Origin: Methylophilus glucosoxydans
GTDB lineage: Bacteria > Pseudomonadota > Gammaproteobacteria > Burkholderiales > Methylophilaceae
Direction of reading: 5' to 3'
DNA: 64,000 bases
NCBI RefSeq assembly: GCF_042676145.1
Contig: NZ_JBHTJW010000002.1
Span: 558,001-622,000, forward strand
A model generated the notes under the pieces. It saw only the letters and a program-made list of their open reading frames with translations. It ran no database searches and was not told the origin of the DNA. The position numbers were made by a program, and so were the translations under genes. Shown here one piece after another: positions 42,861 to 51,159 of the stretch (its first letter is position 1; each line of letters starts with the position of its first letter).

Positions 42861-42876
42861 AAGATGAGATTCTTCT

Positions 42877-44949
42877 TTAGAACTTGTATTGTGCATTTAT
42901 TCCAACGAGGTAATTGCGACCTGCAGCAGGCTCATAAAAACGTGCATTGGTATCATTGACGCGAACAGCACCTATGTACTCGCGATCAAACATATTTTCT
43001 AATCTAATATATTCTTTAAAATTCCAATGACTGAGATTTTGTTCGAGGCCTGCGCGCAGGTTAAAAATTGTATAAGAAGGTGCGCTTTGCGAGTTAATAT
43101 CATCAACATAAACTTTGCTGTTATATCTTCCCTCTAACGCTGTATAAAATCCCAAAGGCTGATATTTCCAAGCCACCTCGCCGTAAAGTTGATTTCGATA
43201 TGTACCAGGGATGTAATTACCCGATTCAATCAGTCCGTTATTTCCAACATAGGACGAGCTATATTTCGCATTGAGAAATGAGTATGAAAAGTAAGTGGTG
43301 ATATTGTTTTCATAACGGGTATCAAGGGATATCTCGGTACCGTAACGTTTAGTATTGTTCGCATTCGCGTAAACTGATCGCCCATTACTGTTTGCAGAAA
43401 CAACGAGTTCATCTTGGGTGTTAATCCTGAATGCAGTTAGTGTAAGTAAGGAGGAGTCAGTAATATATGCTTTGGCACCTACTTCATAATTGTTACTTTG
43501 ACTCGGTTTGAGCGTTAAATTTGGTGTCGCAGAGGCGGCCGTACTATTGTAAGCAGCTTCAATAAAAGTGGGTGTCTCAAATCCTTTGCCAAAATTTGCA
43601 TAAAGATTGAGCGCTGGTGTAACTTTCCAGGTGGCTCCCAAAACAGGGTTAGTCTTTTGGTAGTCAACTGAGCCGCTATTATCAGGTGGAGTTAACTGGT
43701 CATTTACTTTTAGAGTGACTTTTGTATGACGAACACCAGCATGCACGTCAAAATTATCGGTTAACGCAAGTTTTCCTTGAATGTATTGGTCGAAGTTATC
43801 GACAATATTATCTTCGATTCTATTAGGGCCTAAGCCTGTTCCCTGAATATTGGTGTCTTTGCGCGCATCAGTCGATTTTCCATAATTCAGTCCAAGGCTG
43901 ATATTGTATTGTTTTCCTGCTACCTCACCTCTATTGTCCCAGCGTAAGTCTGAACCATAGAACTCTCTGGAAATTTGACTTGATCTAGCATTCGAGCCTG
44001 TCGCATTTGTTGCCAAAATCTGGTTGTTTTCGCGCGTGCCAACATAAGTAATCAAGTTGATTGTATTGTTTGGGTTGATTGTATGTTCAAAATTAAAACC
44101 AACTTGCGTGTGGCTGCGAGATACTCTTGTGTTCGCGTTCAGAGTAGCTGGAACGACCCCTTTTCGATCACTTGCAACATCAGCTTTCGTCAATCCACCA
44201 GGATCCTGGGCATCTTGATCAAACCAGTTAACTAAAGTGGTGACTTTGGTATCTTCTGTGAGGTTGAATTTGAATTTGGCAGTGGCCATCTGCTTGTTGC
44301 TTCTACTATGGTCACGGTAACCATCAGACTCAAAGTTAGAAACATTCAGCATGTATTCCATCCCTTCAAGCTGGCCGGAGGCTTCCAAGATGTTGCGTTT
44401 GGTGTCATAGCTGCCAAACATTGCGGTTGCACCTAGTGTTGGCGTTGCAGGGGCATCTTGGGTGAACATTTGAATTACGCCACCGGACGAGTTGCCGTAA
44501 AGCGAAGAGAATGGCCCGCGCATGACTTCTATACTTTTAATTGCTGACAGGTCAACTACGCCGGGTTGGCCTTGGCCATCTGGCATGGTCAGCGGGATGC
44601 CGTCGACATAAATACGAATGCCACGCACCCCAAACGATGAACGTGCACCAAAACCCCGGCTGGAAATTTGTGGATCTTGTGCCTGCTGCGTGCGGTTTTG
44701 CGCGGTAATGCCGGGTACGCGAATCAGACTTTCCGAGAGGTTGATTTGCAGTTGGCCATCTTTGATGTTTTTTTGCTCTACGACGTCAATCGCGACCGGG
44801 AGGTCAAAGCTGTTTTGTGCTTGTCGGGTGGCTGTGACCACAATCGGAGACAGGGTGACGGCTTTTTCTTCATCTGCCAATCCACTGGTTGGGGCGGTGA
44901 AGGCGGTTGCGATGGCCATCGATAAAGGCGTGAAGCGGAATACGCGCAT
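42877..44949 (-). CDS. TonB-dependent outer-membrane receptor, PqqU/YncD-like
   Basis: A 690-aa receptor: signal peptide (about 1-25), TonB box TLSPIVVTA (32-40), plug domain to about 165, then a 22-strand barrel ending in an aromatic residue (QYKF). Several segments recall E. coli YncD (PqqU), the receptor for the cofactor PQQ: RGFGARSSFGVRGIRIYVDG, TMPDGQGQ, RGPFSSLYGNSSGGV, DPGGLTKA, GFETPTFIEA and FYEPAAGRNY. Recognition is from memory, not alignment. PQQ or a related chelate would suit a methanol oxidiser; an iron or lanthanide complex remains possible. ATG 44949 is preferred over TTG 44955. It interrupts coaBC-dut. Confidence 0.8.
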   Translation of the reverse strand: MRVFRFTPLSMAIATAFTAPTSGLADEEKAVTLSPIVVTATRQAQNSFDLPVAIDVVEQKNIKDGQLQINLSESLIRVPGITAQNRTQQAQDPQISSRGFGARSSFGVRGIRIYVDGIPLTMPDGQGQPGVVDLSAIKSIEVMRGPFSSLYGNSSGGVIQMFTQDAPATPTLGATAMFGSYDTKRNILEASGQLEGMEYMLNVSNFESDGYRDHSRSNKQMATAKFKFNLTEDTKVTTLVNWFDQDAQDPGGLTKADVASDRKGVVPATLNANTRVSRSHTQVGFNFEHTINPNNTINLITYVGTRENNQILATNATGSNARSSQISREFYGSDLRWDNRGEVAGKQYNISLGLNYGKSTDARKDTNIQGTGLGPNRIEDNIVDNFDQYIQGKLALTDNFDVHAGVRHTKVTLKVNDQLTPPDNSGSVDYQKTNPVLGATWKVTPALNLYANFGKGFETPTFIEAAYNSTAASATPNLTLKPSQSNNYEVGAKAYITDSSLLTLTAFRINTQDELVVSANSNGRSVYANANNTKRYGTEISLDTRYENNITTYFSYSFLNAKYSSSYVGNNGLIESGNYIPGTYRNQLYGEVAWKYQPLGFYTALEGRYNSKVYVDDINSQSAPSYTIFNLRAGLEQNLSHWNFKEYIRLENMFDREYIGAVRVNDTNARFYEPAAGRNYLVGINAQYKF

Positions 44950-45006
44950 GTTCAAACTTTCTACTTAAAATCGAATCGCGCGATTGTAAGCTGTGCGTAA
45001 GCTTTC

Positions 45007-45040
45007 CCTCCTCAGTATTTTCATGAAAATACTGAGGAGG
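45007..45040. repeat. 34-bp perfect palindrome between coaBC and the receptor gene
   Basis: CCTCCTCAGTATTTTCA is followed immediately by its complement, centred at 45023/45024. There is no T run on either strand, so it is not a standard terminator. It lies 58-91 bases upstream of the receptor ATG and 12 bases past the coaBC stop, and could be an operator, a transcript-end hairpin or a cruciform site. Confidence 0.85.
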
Positions 45041-45051
45041 CCTGAAGATAT

Positions 45052-46248
45052 TTAATGTGGATCAAGTCTCGCATGCAGGTGGCAGAGAATCTCGAACGCG
45101 ATATTGATTTTTTCATCAGCTTGCAGGGGTGTTTCAGCTTGATCATCTATGATGGTCACCGTGTTGTGGTCGCTGCCCATGGCCGAATTGGCATGATTCG
45201 CCACAATCATGGGAATCCGCTTCGCCAGCCGTTTTTGTCGGGCGTGTTCGAGTATTTGTTCTGACTCTGCTGCAAAACCGACACAATAAGGCGGATTAGG
45301 CAAGGACGCGATATCTGCCAGAATGTCTTTGTTTTTGATCAGCGCTAAGGTGAGTGTAGACTCACTCTTTTTCAGTTTCTGTTCTGATATTTGTTGTGGC
45401 CGGTAGTCGGCCACGGCGGCGACGGCAATAAATACATCTTGGTTGGCTATATGCTGCATCACGGTTTGATACATCTCACCGGCGCTGCCCGCGAAGCAGG
45501 CTTGGCTGACTTCGGGAGGCGTGACTTGATGGTGACCATAGACTAGCGTGACCGTTGCGCCCATGCGGGTGGCGGCTTGCGCCAGAGCAAAGCCCATTTT
45601 GCCACTGCTCAGGTTGGTGATGCCACGTACCGGATCCAGCATTTCCATGGTCGCACCTGCGGTTATCAGGATGTTTTTTCCAGCCAATAACTTGGGTGTG
45701 AAAAAACGGGTGAGGGCCTCCAGCAGGTGATCCGGCTCCAGCATTCTGCCTTGTCCGACTTCGCCACATGCCTGCTCACCGCTATCCGGCCCCAGGACGG
45801 TGACGCCATCTTGCCTGAGTTGTTGCACGTTGCGCTGGGTCGCCGCATTCTCCCACATTTGTCTGTTCATGGCGGGTGCAACCAGAAGTGGGCACTCACG
45901 TGCAAGGCATAAGGTGGAGAGCAGGTCGTTGGCAAAGCCATGCGCCAGTTTGGCCATAAAATCGGCACTGGCTGGTGCAACCAGGATGGCATCTGCCTGA
46001 CGGCTGAGCTCAATGTGCGGCATGCCATTGGCGATACGCTGATCCCAGCTATCTATAAACACAGGTTGCCCGGACAAGGCTTGCAAGGTGGTTGGGGTGA
46101 TAAAGTGGGTGGCTGCTTCAGTCATCACCACTTGTACACGGTGGCCTTGTTTAATCAGCAAGCGTACCAATTCTGCTGTTTTGTAAGCAGCGATGCCGCC
46201 AGTGACGCCCAGCAGAATATTTAAAGGTTTTGCGTAGATCGCATTCAT
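45052..46248 (-). CDS. coaBC: Bifunctional phosphopantothenoylcysteine decarboxylase/synthetase
   Basis: Makes 4'-phosphopantetheine for coenzyme A. The N-terminal flavoprotein CoaC domain (about 10-180) contains GVTGGIAAYK and the PAMNRQMW motif; the C-terminal CoaB domain begins ILITAGATMEMLDPVRGITNLSSGKMG (read in two parts) and has the AVAAVADY and substrate-binding KIKK-like Lys-rich stretch. About 398 aa from ATG 46248; an upstream ATG at 46278 would add ten residues. Confidence 0.94.
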   Translation of the reverse strand: MNAIYAKPLNILLGVTGGIAAYKTAELVRLLIKQGHRVQVVMTEAATHFITPTTLQALSGQPVFIDSWDQRIANGMPHIELSRQADAILVAPASADFMAKLAHGFANDLLSTLCLARECPLLVAPAMNRQMWENAATQRNVQQLRQDGVTVLGPDSGEQACGEVGQGRMLEPDHLLEALTRFFTPKLLAGKNILITAGATMEMLDPVRGITNLSSGKMGFALAQAATRMGATVTLVYGHHQVTPPEVSQACFAGSAGEMYQTVMQHIANQDVFIAVAAVADYRPQQISEQKLKKSESTLTLALIKNKDILADIASLPNPPYCVGFAAESEQILEHARQKRLAKRIPMIVANHANSAMGSDHNTVTIIDDQAETPLQADEKINIAFEILCHLHARLDPH

Positions 46249-46348
46249 GGCAAGTATTTTAACTGCAAAAGCGCGCATTGAAGCATTTTTGAGCGCCGCC
46301 GGCTGTCTTTAAACATGTTAACATCTATCCATCCTTTGGGTGGCAGGC

Positions 46349-47116
46349 ATGATAAAGACAGTCCGAATTTTCTTCTGGGTAGTAGTGGTGAGTGCGGCTT
46401 TATTGCAGCTTTGGCAAGAGTACGAAGTCCTGCAATGGCGGCATCCGCTCAAGGTGGCTTTATATCCGGTCAATGCCGATGGCTCTGCAACTTCAGCCGC
46501 GTATATTGCCAGTTTGCGTGCTGAGGATTTTGAACAGTTGGCCGCCTTTTTCTCGCGGGAGGCTGCCAAATATCAATTGCCCTTGAGGCGGCCAATCACG
46601 TTTTATCTTGGCCCGGAAATTCATCAGGTGCCGCCTGCGCCACCCGCAGTGAGTGCGCCGTTGCATGAGATTATTTTGTGGAGTCTGCAATTTCGCTGGT
46701 TTGGCTGGCGGCATCAGCCGGAGGTTGGCGTCCCGCTAGACATCAAGTTGTACCTGCTCTACCACGATCCGGCCCGGCAGCGCCATTTACGGCACTCCAC
46801 CGCCTTGCACAAAGGCCGCATCGGCCGTGTCAATTTGTTTGCCGAAAACAGCCAGCACTCTGTGAATGCTGTCATCGTGGCGCATGAGCTGCTGCATACC
46901 CTGAGTGCCACAGATAAATACGACCTCAACACCCATCAGCCCCAGTTTCCGCAAGGATACGCAGAGCCCTATGCCCAGCCGCTATATCCGCAATCCATGG
47001 CCGAGCTGATGGCGGGCCAGATCCCTCAATCTGCGCAAACCTCGCGCATGGCAAAAAGTTTGGATGAAGTGGTGATTGGCCGACCAACAGCACGTGAGAT
47101 CGGTTGGCTGCATTAG
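46349..47116 (+). CDS. Membrane-anchored protein with HExxH metalloprotease motif, unknown function
   Basis: A 255-aa protein I do not recognise by name. Residues 5-22 form a membrane anchor or uncleaved signal. HELLH (179-183) in IVAHELLHTLSATDKYD is a zinc-protease-like motif, followed at 215-224 by SMAELMAGQ, which could hold a third ligand (Glu219). There are no cysteines. It probably faces the periplasm. ATG 46349 is chosen; GTG 46340 is in frame upstream. It is divergent from coaBC and 18 bases before radC, with which it may form an operon. Protease activity is inference from the motif. Confidence 0.7.
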   Translation: MIKTVRIFFWVVVVSAALLQLWQEYEVLQWRHPLKVALYPVNADGSATSAAYIASLRAEDFEQLAAFFSREAAKYQLPLRRPITFYLGPEIHQVPPAPPAVSAPLHEIILWSLQFRWFGWRHQPEVGVPLDIKLYLLYHDPARQRHLRHSTALHKGRIGRVNLFAENSQHSVNAVIVAHELLHTLSATDKYDLNTHQPQFPQGYAEPYAQPLYPQSMAELMAGQIPQSAQTSRMAKSLDEVVIGRPTAREIGWLH

Positions 47117-47134
47117 GCGATAAAAGGGGGCAAC

Positions 47135-47809
47135 ATGGCAATTACAGATTGGCCGGAACAGGAACGTCCACGCGAAAAGTTGCTGCGCACCGGCGCAGTG
47201 TCATTATCTGACGCAGAGTTATTGGCGATTTTCTTGCGTGTTGGGGTGGCTGGTAAAACCGCTGTGGATTTGGCGAGAGAGTTGTTGCAACATTTTCATA
47301 GCCTGAATGGCGTGTTTTCAGCAGATCTTAAACAGATGTCACGGGTGTCTGGCATGGGGGTGAGTAAATATTGCCAGTTGCAGGCGGTGCTGGAAATGAG
47401 CAAGCGGGCCTTGGGCGAAACCTTGCAGCAAAATGACAGTTTTCGCTCGCCACGCCAGGTGAAGGATTATTTGCAGTTACAACTGTCGGCCTTGCAGCGC
47501 GAAGTGTTTGGTATTTTGTTTTTAGATGCGCAAAATCGGCTGATCGCCTATGAAACCTTATTCGAAGGCAGCTTGATGCAAACCAATGTTTATCCGCGTG
47601 AGGTGGTTAAACGCGCGCTGGCGCTCAATGCGGCCGCGGTGATCCTGAGCCATAATCATCCCGGTGGGGTCGCCAGTCCGAGTCGAGCCGATGAGCAATT
47701 AACCCTCAGTTTGAAAGAAGCGTTGATGCTGGTGGATGTGAAAGTGCTGGATCACATTATCGTCGCCAAGCAGGAGACGTTTTCTTTTAGCGAGCAGGGG
47801 ATGATTTGA
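47135..47809 (+). CDS. radC: RadC-family JAB domain protein
   Basis: A 224-aa RadC homologue. An N-terminal helix-hairpin-helix region is followed by a JAB/MPN domain with metal motif His173-x-His175 and Asp186 in SHNHPGGVASPSRAD. Despite the name, a DNA repair role is not established in E. coli. It starts after AAAGGGGG. The neighbours coaBC, rpmB and rpmG are the same as in E. coli. Confidence 0.93.
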   Translation: MAITDWPEQERPREKLLRTGAVSLSDAELLAIFLRVGVAGKTAVDLARELLQHFHSLNGVFSADLKQMSRVSGMGVSKYCQLQAVLEMSKRALGETLQQNDSFRSPRQVKDYLQLQLSALQREVFGILFLDAQNRLIAYETLFEGSLMQTNVYPREVVKRALALNAAAVILSHNHPGGVASPSRADEQLTLSLKEALMLVDVKVLDHIIVAKQETFSFSEQGMI

Positions 47810-47833
47810 AGCTGATCTGCTGAAGGCTGGGAG

Positions 47834-47909
47834 TGGTGGGTGCTAACGGGGTCGAACCGCTGACATTCGCCTTGTAAGGGCGACGCTCTACCAACTGAGC
47901 TAAGCACCC
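47834..47909 (-). tRNA. tRNA-Val (anticodon TAC)
   Basis: A 76-base cloverleaf on the minus strand: acceptor GGGTGCT/AGCACCC, anticodon stem TCGCC/GGCGA around CTTACAA, T loop TTCGACC, encoded CCA. It stands alone, convergent with radC. Confidence 0.96.
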
Positions 47910-48056
47910 GTGCCTTGCAACGAAGCGCGCATTATACCGAAACTCTTTTTTAGTGCAAGCAGTTGCCCGGAATAAATGTGAAAGACTGCAGATGTTAACG
48001 CGGCTGATGGATCGCCAGAAACCGTCAAGGACGATTCCGGTGCCAGAATGGTGGCT

Positions 48057-48290
48057 TTAGGTGGTGAGTCGTTTGGTGATGTTAACTAACTGTAGCGAAA
48101 TATCGGCGATGCCGGTTTTACGCTTAAAAGCCATTTCAGCCAGGAGTGAATAAGCCTGGTCTTCGCTGAGATCGCGCTGATGCATGAGAATGTCACGCGC
48201 GCTATCCACCAACTTCTGGTCTTCAAGACTCAGAATGTCGCGTGGAACGGGAGGCATGCCAGAAGCCATAACAGAATTGGGTGGTCTCAT
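48057..48290 (-). CDS. Stand-alone ANTAR-domain protein
   Basis: A 77-aa protein that is almost entirely an ANTAR RNA-binding domain (about residues 25-74): VDSARDILMHQRDLSEDQAYSLLAEMAFKRK, read in two parts. ANTAR proteins such as AmiR and NasR bind paired hexaloop hairpins and prevent termination, usually under a receiver or sensor domain, which is absent here. The start is uncertain; ATG 48269 would give a shorter form, and neither has a clear ribosome site. Target and trigger are unknown. Confidence 0.65.
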   Translation of the reverse strand: MRPPNSVMASGMPPVPRDILSLEDQKLVDSARDILMHQRDLSEDQAYSLLAEMAFKRKTGIADISLQLVNITKRLTT

Positions 48291-48543
48291 TGATCGTTTA
48301 ATCAGATTATTACTGCTAGAGTTTTAGCAAACTGTATGCCAGCTGGATAAGCTTTGATAACAATATGATTCTAATCAGGAAACAGGCGGGACCTTTCTTT
48401 TTTGATGGCGGCGCTGTTCTAACTAGTCTGCACCACCACAGTGCAGTTGCACCAGTTCGCTAGGAGGAGTGGGCCTGTGTAGAGTTTTGCGCAGATGAGC
48501 GCTTTTTGTTACAGTGCAGAGATTAAAAAAGGGAAGAAATGGC

Positions 48544-50598
48544 ATGTTAAAAGGGTTGTTGGGGCAGGTGTTTTGGGGATTGCTGGCACTCTTGGGGGCT
48601 ACCGCTTTTGCACAAATTGCCTGGTGGCGTGGAGAAACATTGAATGCACTGTGGCTGATCACGGCGGCAGTGTGTGTTTACCTGATTGCCTATCGTTTTT
48701 ATGCGGCCTGGATTGCGGTCAAAGTGCTGAGTATTGATGCCACCCGGGCCACGCCGGCCGAGCGGTTGAATAATGGCCGCGATTATGTGCCCACGCATCG
48801 CTGGGTGGTCTTCGGTCATCACTTTGCGGCCATTGCCGGGCCAGGTCCTTTGGTTGGGCCTACCCTGGCTGCACAATTCGGATTTTTGCCAGGCACCTTA
48901 TGGATACTGATCGGGGCTGTGCTGGGCGGCGCAGTGCAGGATATGGTCACGCTGTTTTTATCTACCCGCCGCGATGGCCGCAGTCTGGGGCAAATGGCGC
49001 GAGATGAAATCGGCGCTATTGGTGGAACCGCCGCCATGATTGCAACGTTGGTCATCATGATTATTTTGATCGCAGTGCTGGGTCTGGTCGTGGTCAACGC
49101 CATGAAACACAGCCCCTGGGGCACGTCGACGGTTGCCGCGACCATTCCTATTGCCATGGTCGTCGGTGTCTATATGCGTTATCTGCGTCCGGGTCGTGTG
49201 CTTGAGGCGTCGTTGTTGGGCGTCGCTTTGCTGCTTGGTTCAGTGGTGTTGGGTGGCTGGGTTGATCATCATCCGACCCTGGCGGCGCTGTTTGACCATG
49301 AAGGCTTGCCATTGGCGTTTAGCGTGATTGCCTATGGCTTTGCCGCGGCTGTGTTGCCGGTGTGGTTGTTGCTGGCCCCCCGCGATTATTTATCGACTTA
49401 TATGAAGCTGGGCACGGTCATGATGCTGGCTGTGGCGATTTTATGGTTACGGCCCGAGATACACATGCCCGCGATCACACCGTTTATTGATGGTACGGGA
49501 CCGATTTTTGGCGGCAAGTTGTTTCCGTTTGTGTTTATTACGATTGCCTGCGGCGCGATTTCTGGCTTTCATGCCTTGATTGCCAGCGGTACCACGCCCA
49601 AGCTGATTTCCAGTGAGGGCGATATCCGCATGATCGGTTATGGCGCCATGTTGCTCGAGAGTTTTGTTGCCATCATGGCCATGATCGCGGCAACGGTGTT
49701 GGAGCCTGGCGTCTATTTTGCGATTAACAGCCCGGCAGGCGTGGTCGGTAAAGAGGCGCTGGATGCTGTGAATACCATCAGCAGTTGGGGCTATCCAGTC
49801 ACGGTGGAACAGATGCAGCATCTGGCAAGTGCGATGGGGGAAACGACCTTGTTTGCCCGCACCGGGGGCGCACCTAGCCTAGCGGTGGGCATGGCCAGTA
49901 TTCTGGGCACGGTATTCGGGGAGCATTTGCTGGCCTTGTGGTATCACTTCGCCATCATGTTTGAGGCGATCTTCATTCTCACCACGCTCGATGCAGGCAC
50001 ACGCGTGGGTCGCTTTATGCTGCAAGATGTGTTGGGTAACTTGCATCCCAAGTTAGGGGAAACCTCCTATACGCCGTCAGTGGTGTTAACCAGCGCGTTG
50101 ATCGTCTCTGGCTGGGGTTATTTCCTCTATATCGGGGTGATTGACCCGAATGGCGGGGTCAATATTTTATGGCCGCTGTTTGGGATAGCCAACCAGATGC
50201 TGGCCGCGATTGCCTTGTCGGTTGCCACCGGGATCTTGATCAAGTCTGGCCGCGCGAACAAAGCCTGGATCACTGCGTTGCCCTTGGTCTGGTTGCTGGT
50301 GGTGACCACCAGTGCGGCTTACGAGAAGATTTTTAGTCAGGATATCCGGGTCGGTTTTTTTGCGGCTGCGAATGATTTGGCGCAGAAGCTGTCTACAGGG
50401 GTATTGCCGCCAGAAAAGGCGGCTGTTGCGCCGCAACTGATTTTTAACCAGCAGTTAGATGCCTGGCTCACCTTGTTTTTTGTGACCATGCTGTGGGTGG
50501 TGGTAGTGGATATGGTCAGGATGAGTAGACGTAGCCTGGCCGGTTTGCCCGTGAGTGCAAGTCATGAAGCGGCGTACGTGGCGACTAAACTGGGCTAG
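48544..50598 (+). CDS. CstA/BtsT-family carbon starvation transporter
   Basis: A 684-aa membrane protein with about 16-18 helices of the CstA family, which includes E. coli BtsT (pyruvate/H+ symporter) and CstA. The conserved block HHFAAIAGPGPLVGPTLAAQ is clear, as are FHALIASGTTPKLI and LDAGTRVGRFMLQD. ATG 48544 is preceded by GGGAAGAAA; a GTG at 48514 would add ten residues. It is followed by the YbdD partner gene. Pyruvate is the most likely substrate by homology; peptides have also been proposed for CstA. Confidence 0.9.
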   Translation: MLKGLLGQVFWGLLALLGATAFAQIAWWRGETLNALWLITAAVCVYLIAYRFYAAWIAVKVLSIDATRATPAERLNNGRDYVPTHRWVVFGHHFAAIAGPGPLVGPTLAAQFGFLPGTLWILIGAVLGGAVQDMVTLFLSTRRDGRSLGQMARDEIGAIGGTAAMIATLVIMIILIAVLGLVVVNAMKHSPWGTSTVAATIPIAMVVGVYMRYLRPGRVLEASLLGVALLLGSVVLGGWVDHHPTLAALFDHEGLPLAFSVIAYGFAAAVLPVWLLLAPRDYLSTYMKLGTVMMLAVAILWLRPEIHMPAITPFIDGTGPIFGGKLFPFVFITIACGAISGFHALIASGTTPKLISSEGDIRMIGYGAMLLESFVAIMAMIAATVLEPGVYFAINSPAGVVGKEALDAVNTISSWGYPVTVEQMQHLASAMGETTLFARTGGAPSLAVGMASILGTVFGEHLLALWYHFAIMFEAIFILTTLDAGTRVGRFMLQDVLGNLHPKLGETSYTPSVVLTSALIVSGWGYFLYIGVIDPNGGVNILWPLFGIANQMLAAIALSVATGILIKSGRANKAWITALPLVWLLVVTTSAAYEKIFSQDIRVGFFAAANDLAQKLSTGVLPPEKAAVAPQLIFNQQLDAWLTLFFVTMLWVVVVDMVRMSRRSLAGLPVSASHEAAYVATKLG

Positions 50599-50610
50599 AG
50601 GAGGAACATC

Positions 50611-50799
50611 ATGCGATTGCTCAAGCAAATATGGCAGCGTGTCAGACAGCTTTCTGGCGATGATGCCTATGAACGCTATCTGGCACATTATGCCGAGCAT
50701 CATGCGTATTTGCCTGATGCGCCGCCTCCGCTAGGGCGGGCAGCATTTTTCAAACAATGGCAGGATCAGAAATGGACAGGCGTCAAACGGTGTTGCTAG
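50611..50799 (+). CDS. YbdD/YjiX-family small protein
   Basis: A 62-aa protein of the YbdD/YjiX family (DUF466), ending in the characteristic RCC. The stretch DDAYERYLAHYAEHH is typical. Such genes accompany CstA/BtsT transporters and are thought to help them work. Ribosome site GAGGAGG lies seven bases before the ATG, 12 bases after the transporter stop. Confidence 0.88.
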   Translation: MRLLKQIWQRVRQLSGDDAYERYLAHYAEHHAYLPDAPPPLGRAAFFKQWQDQKWTGVKRCC

Positions 50800-51056
50800 C
50801 TGAAATGGATCCAGGCGATATTTCGCGCATTATTGAGATGGCGTGGGAGGATCGTACGCCGTTTGAGGCGATTGCCAGCCAGTTTGGGCTCAGGCAGGCA
50901 GACGTGATTATCCTCATGCGGCAGCAACTAAGTTCGGCTGCATTTATTGCCTGGCGTAAACGTACGCGTGGCCAACATACCAAGCACCAGGCGCTACGCA
51001 GCCCGGCGGTGAGCCGGCATTGCTCGTCCTATCAACACAAGCAATACCGACCTTAG
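50772..51056 (+). CDS. DUF2805 (TIGR03643) family protein
   Basis: A 94-aa protein with the family core DISRIIEMAWEDRTPFEAIA, FGLRQADVIILMRQQL and AFIAWRKRTRGQHTKHQ. The pattern suggests a helix-turn-helix fold, but the function is unknown. ATG 50772 overlaps the YbdD gene by 28 bases; ATG 50757 and 50805 are alternatives. The last 25 or so residues after HTKHQ are Ser/His-rich and poorly conserved. Confidence 0.75.
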   Translation: MDRRQTVLLAEMDPGDISRIIEMAWEDRTPFEAIASQFGLRQADVIILMRQQLSSAAFIAWRKRTRGQHTKHQALRSPAVSRHCSSYQHKQYRP

Positions 51057-51159
51057 CATTTTTTATCGCGCGCCGCGAATGTAACAAAGCTGTTTCAGCC
51101 GCACATGCGGCTACGGATTCAGTTAAAATAGGATTTTAACGTCAATCCTAGTGTTTCCC

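Noticed and set aside
48291..48543. Possible small gene upstream of the CstA-like transporter
   Set aside because: No frame with a ribosome site and protein-like composition was found in these 253 bases.
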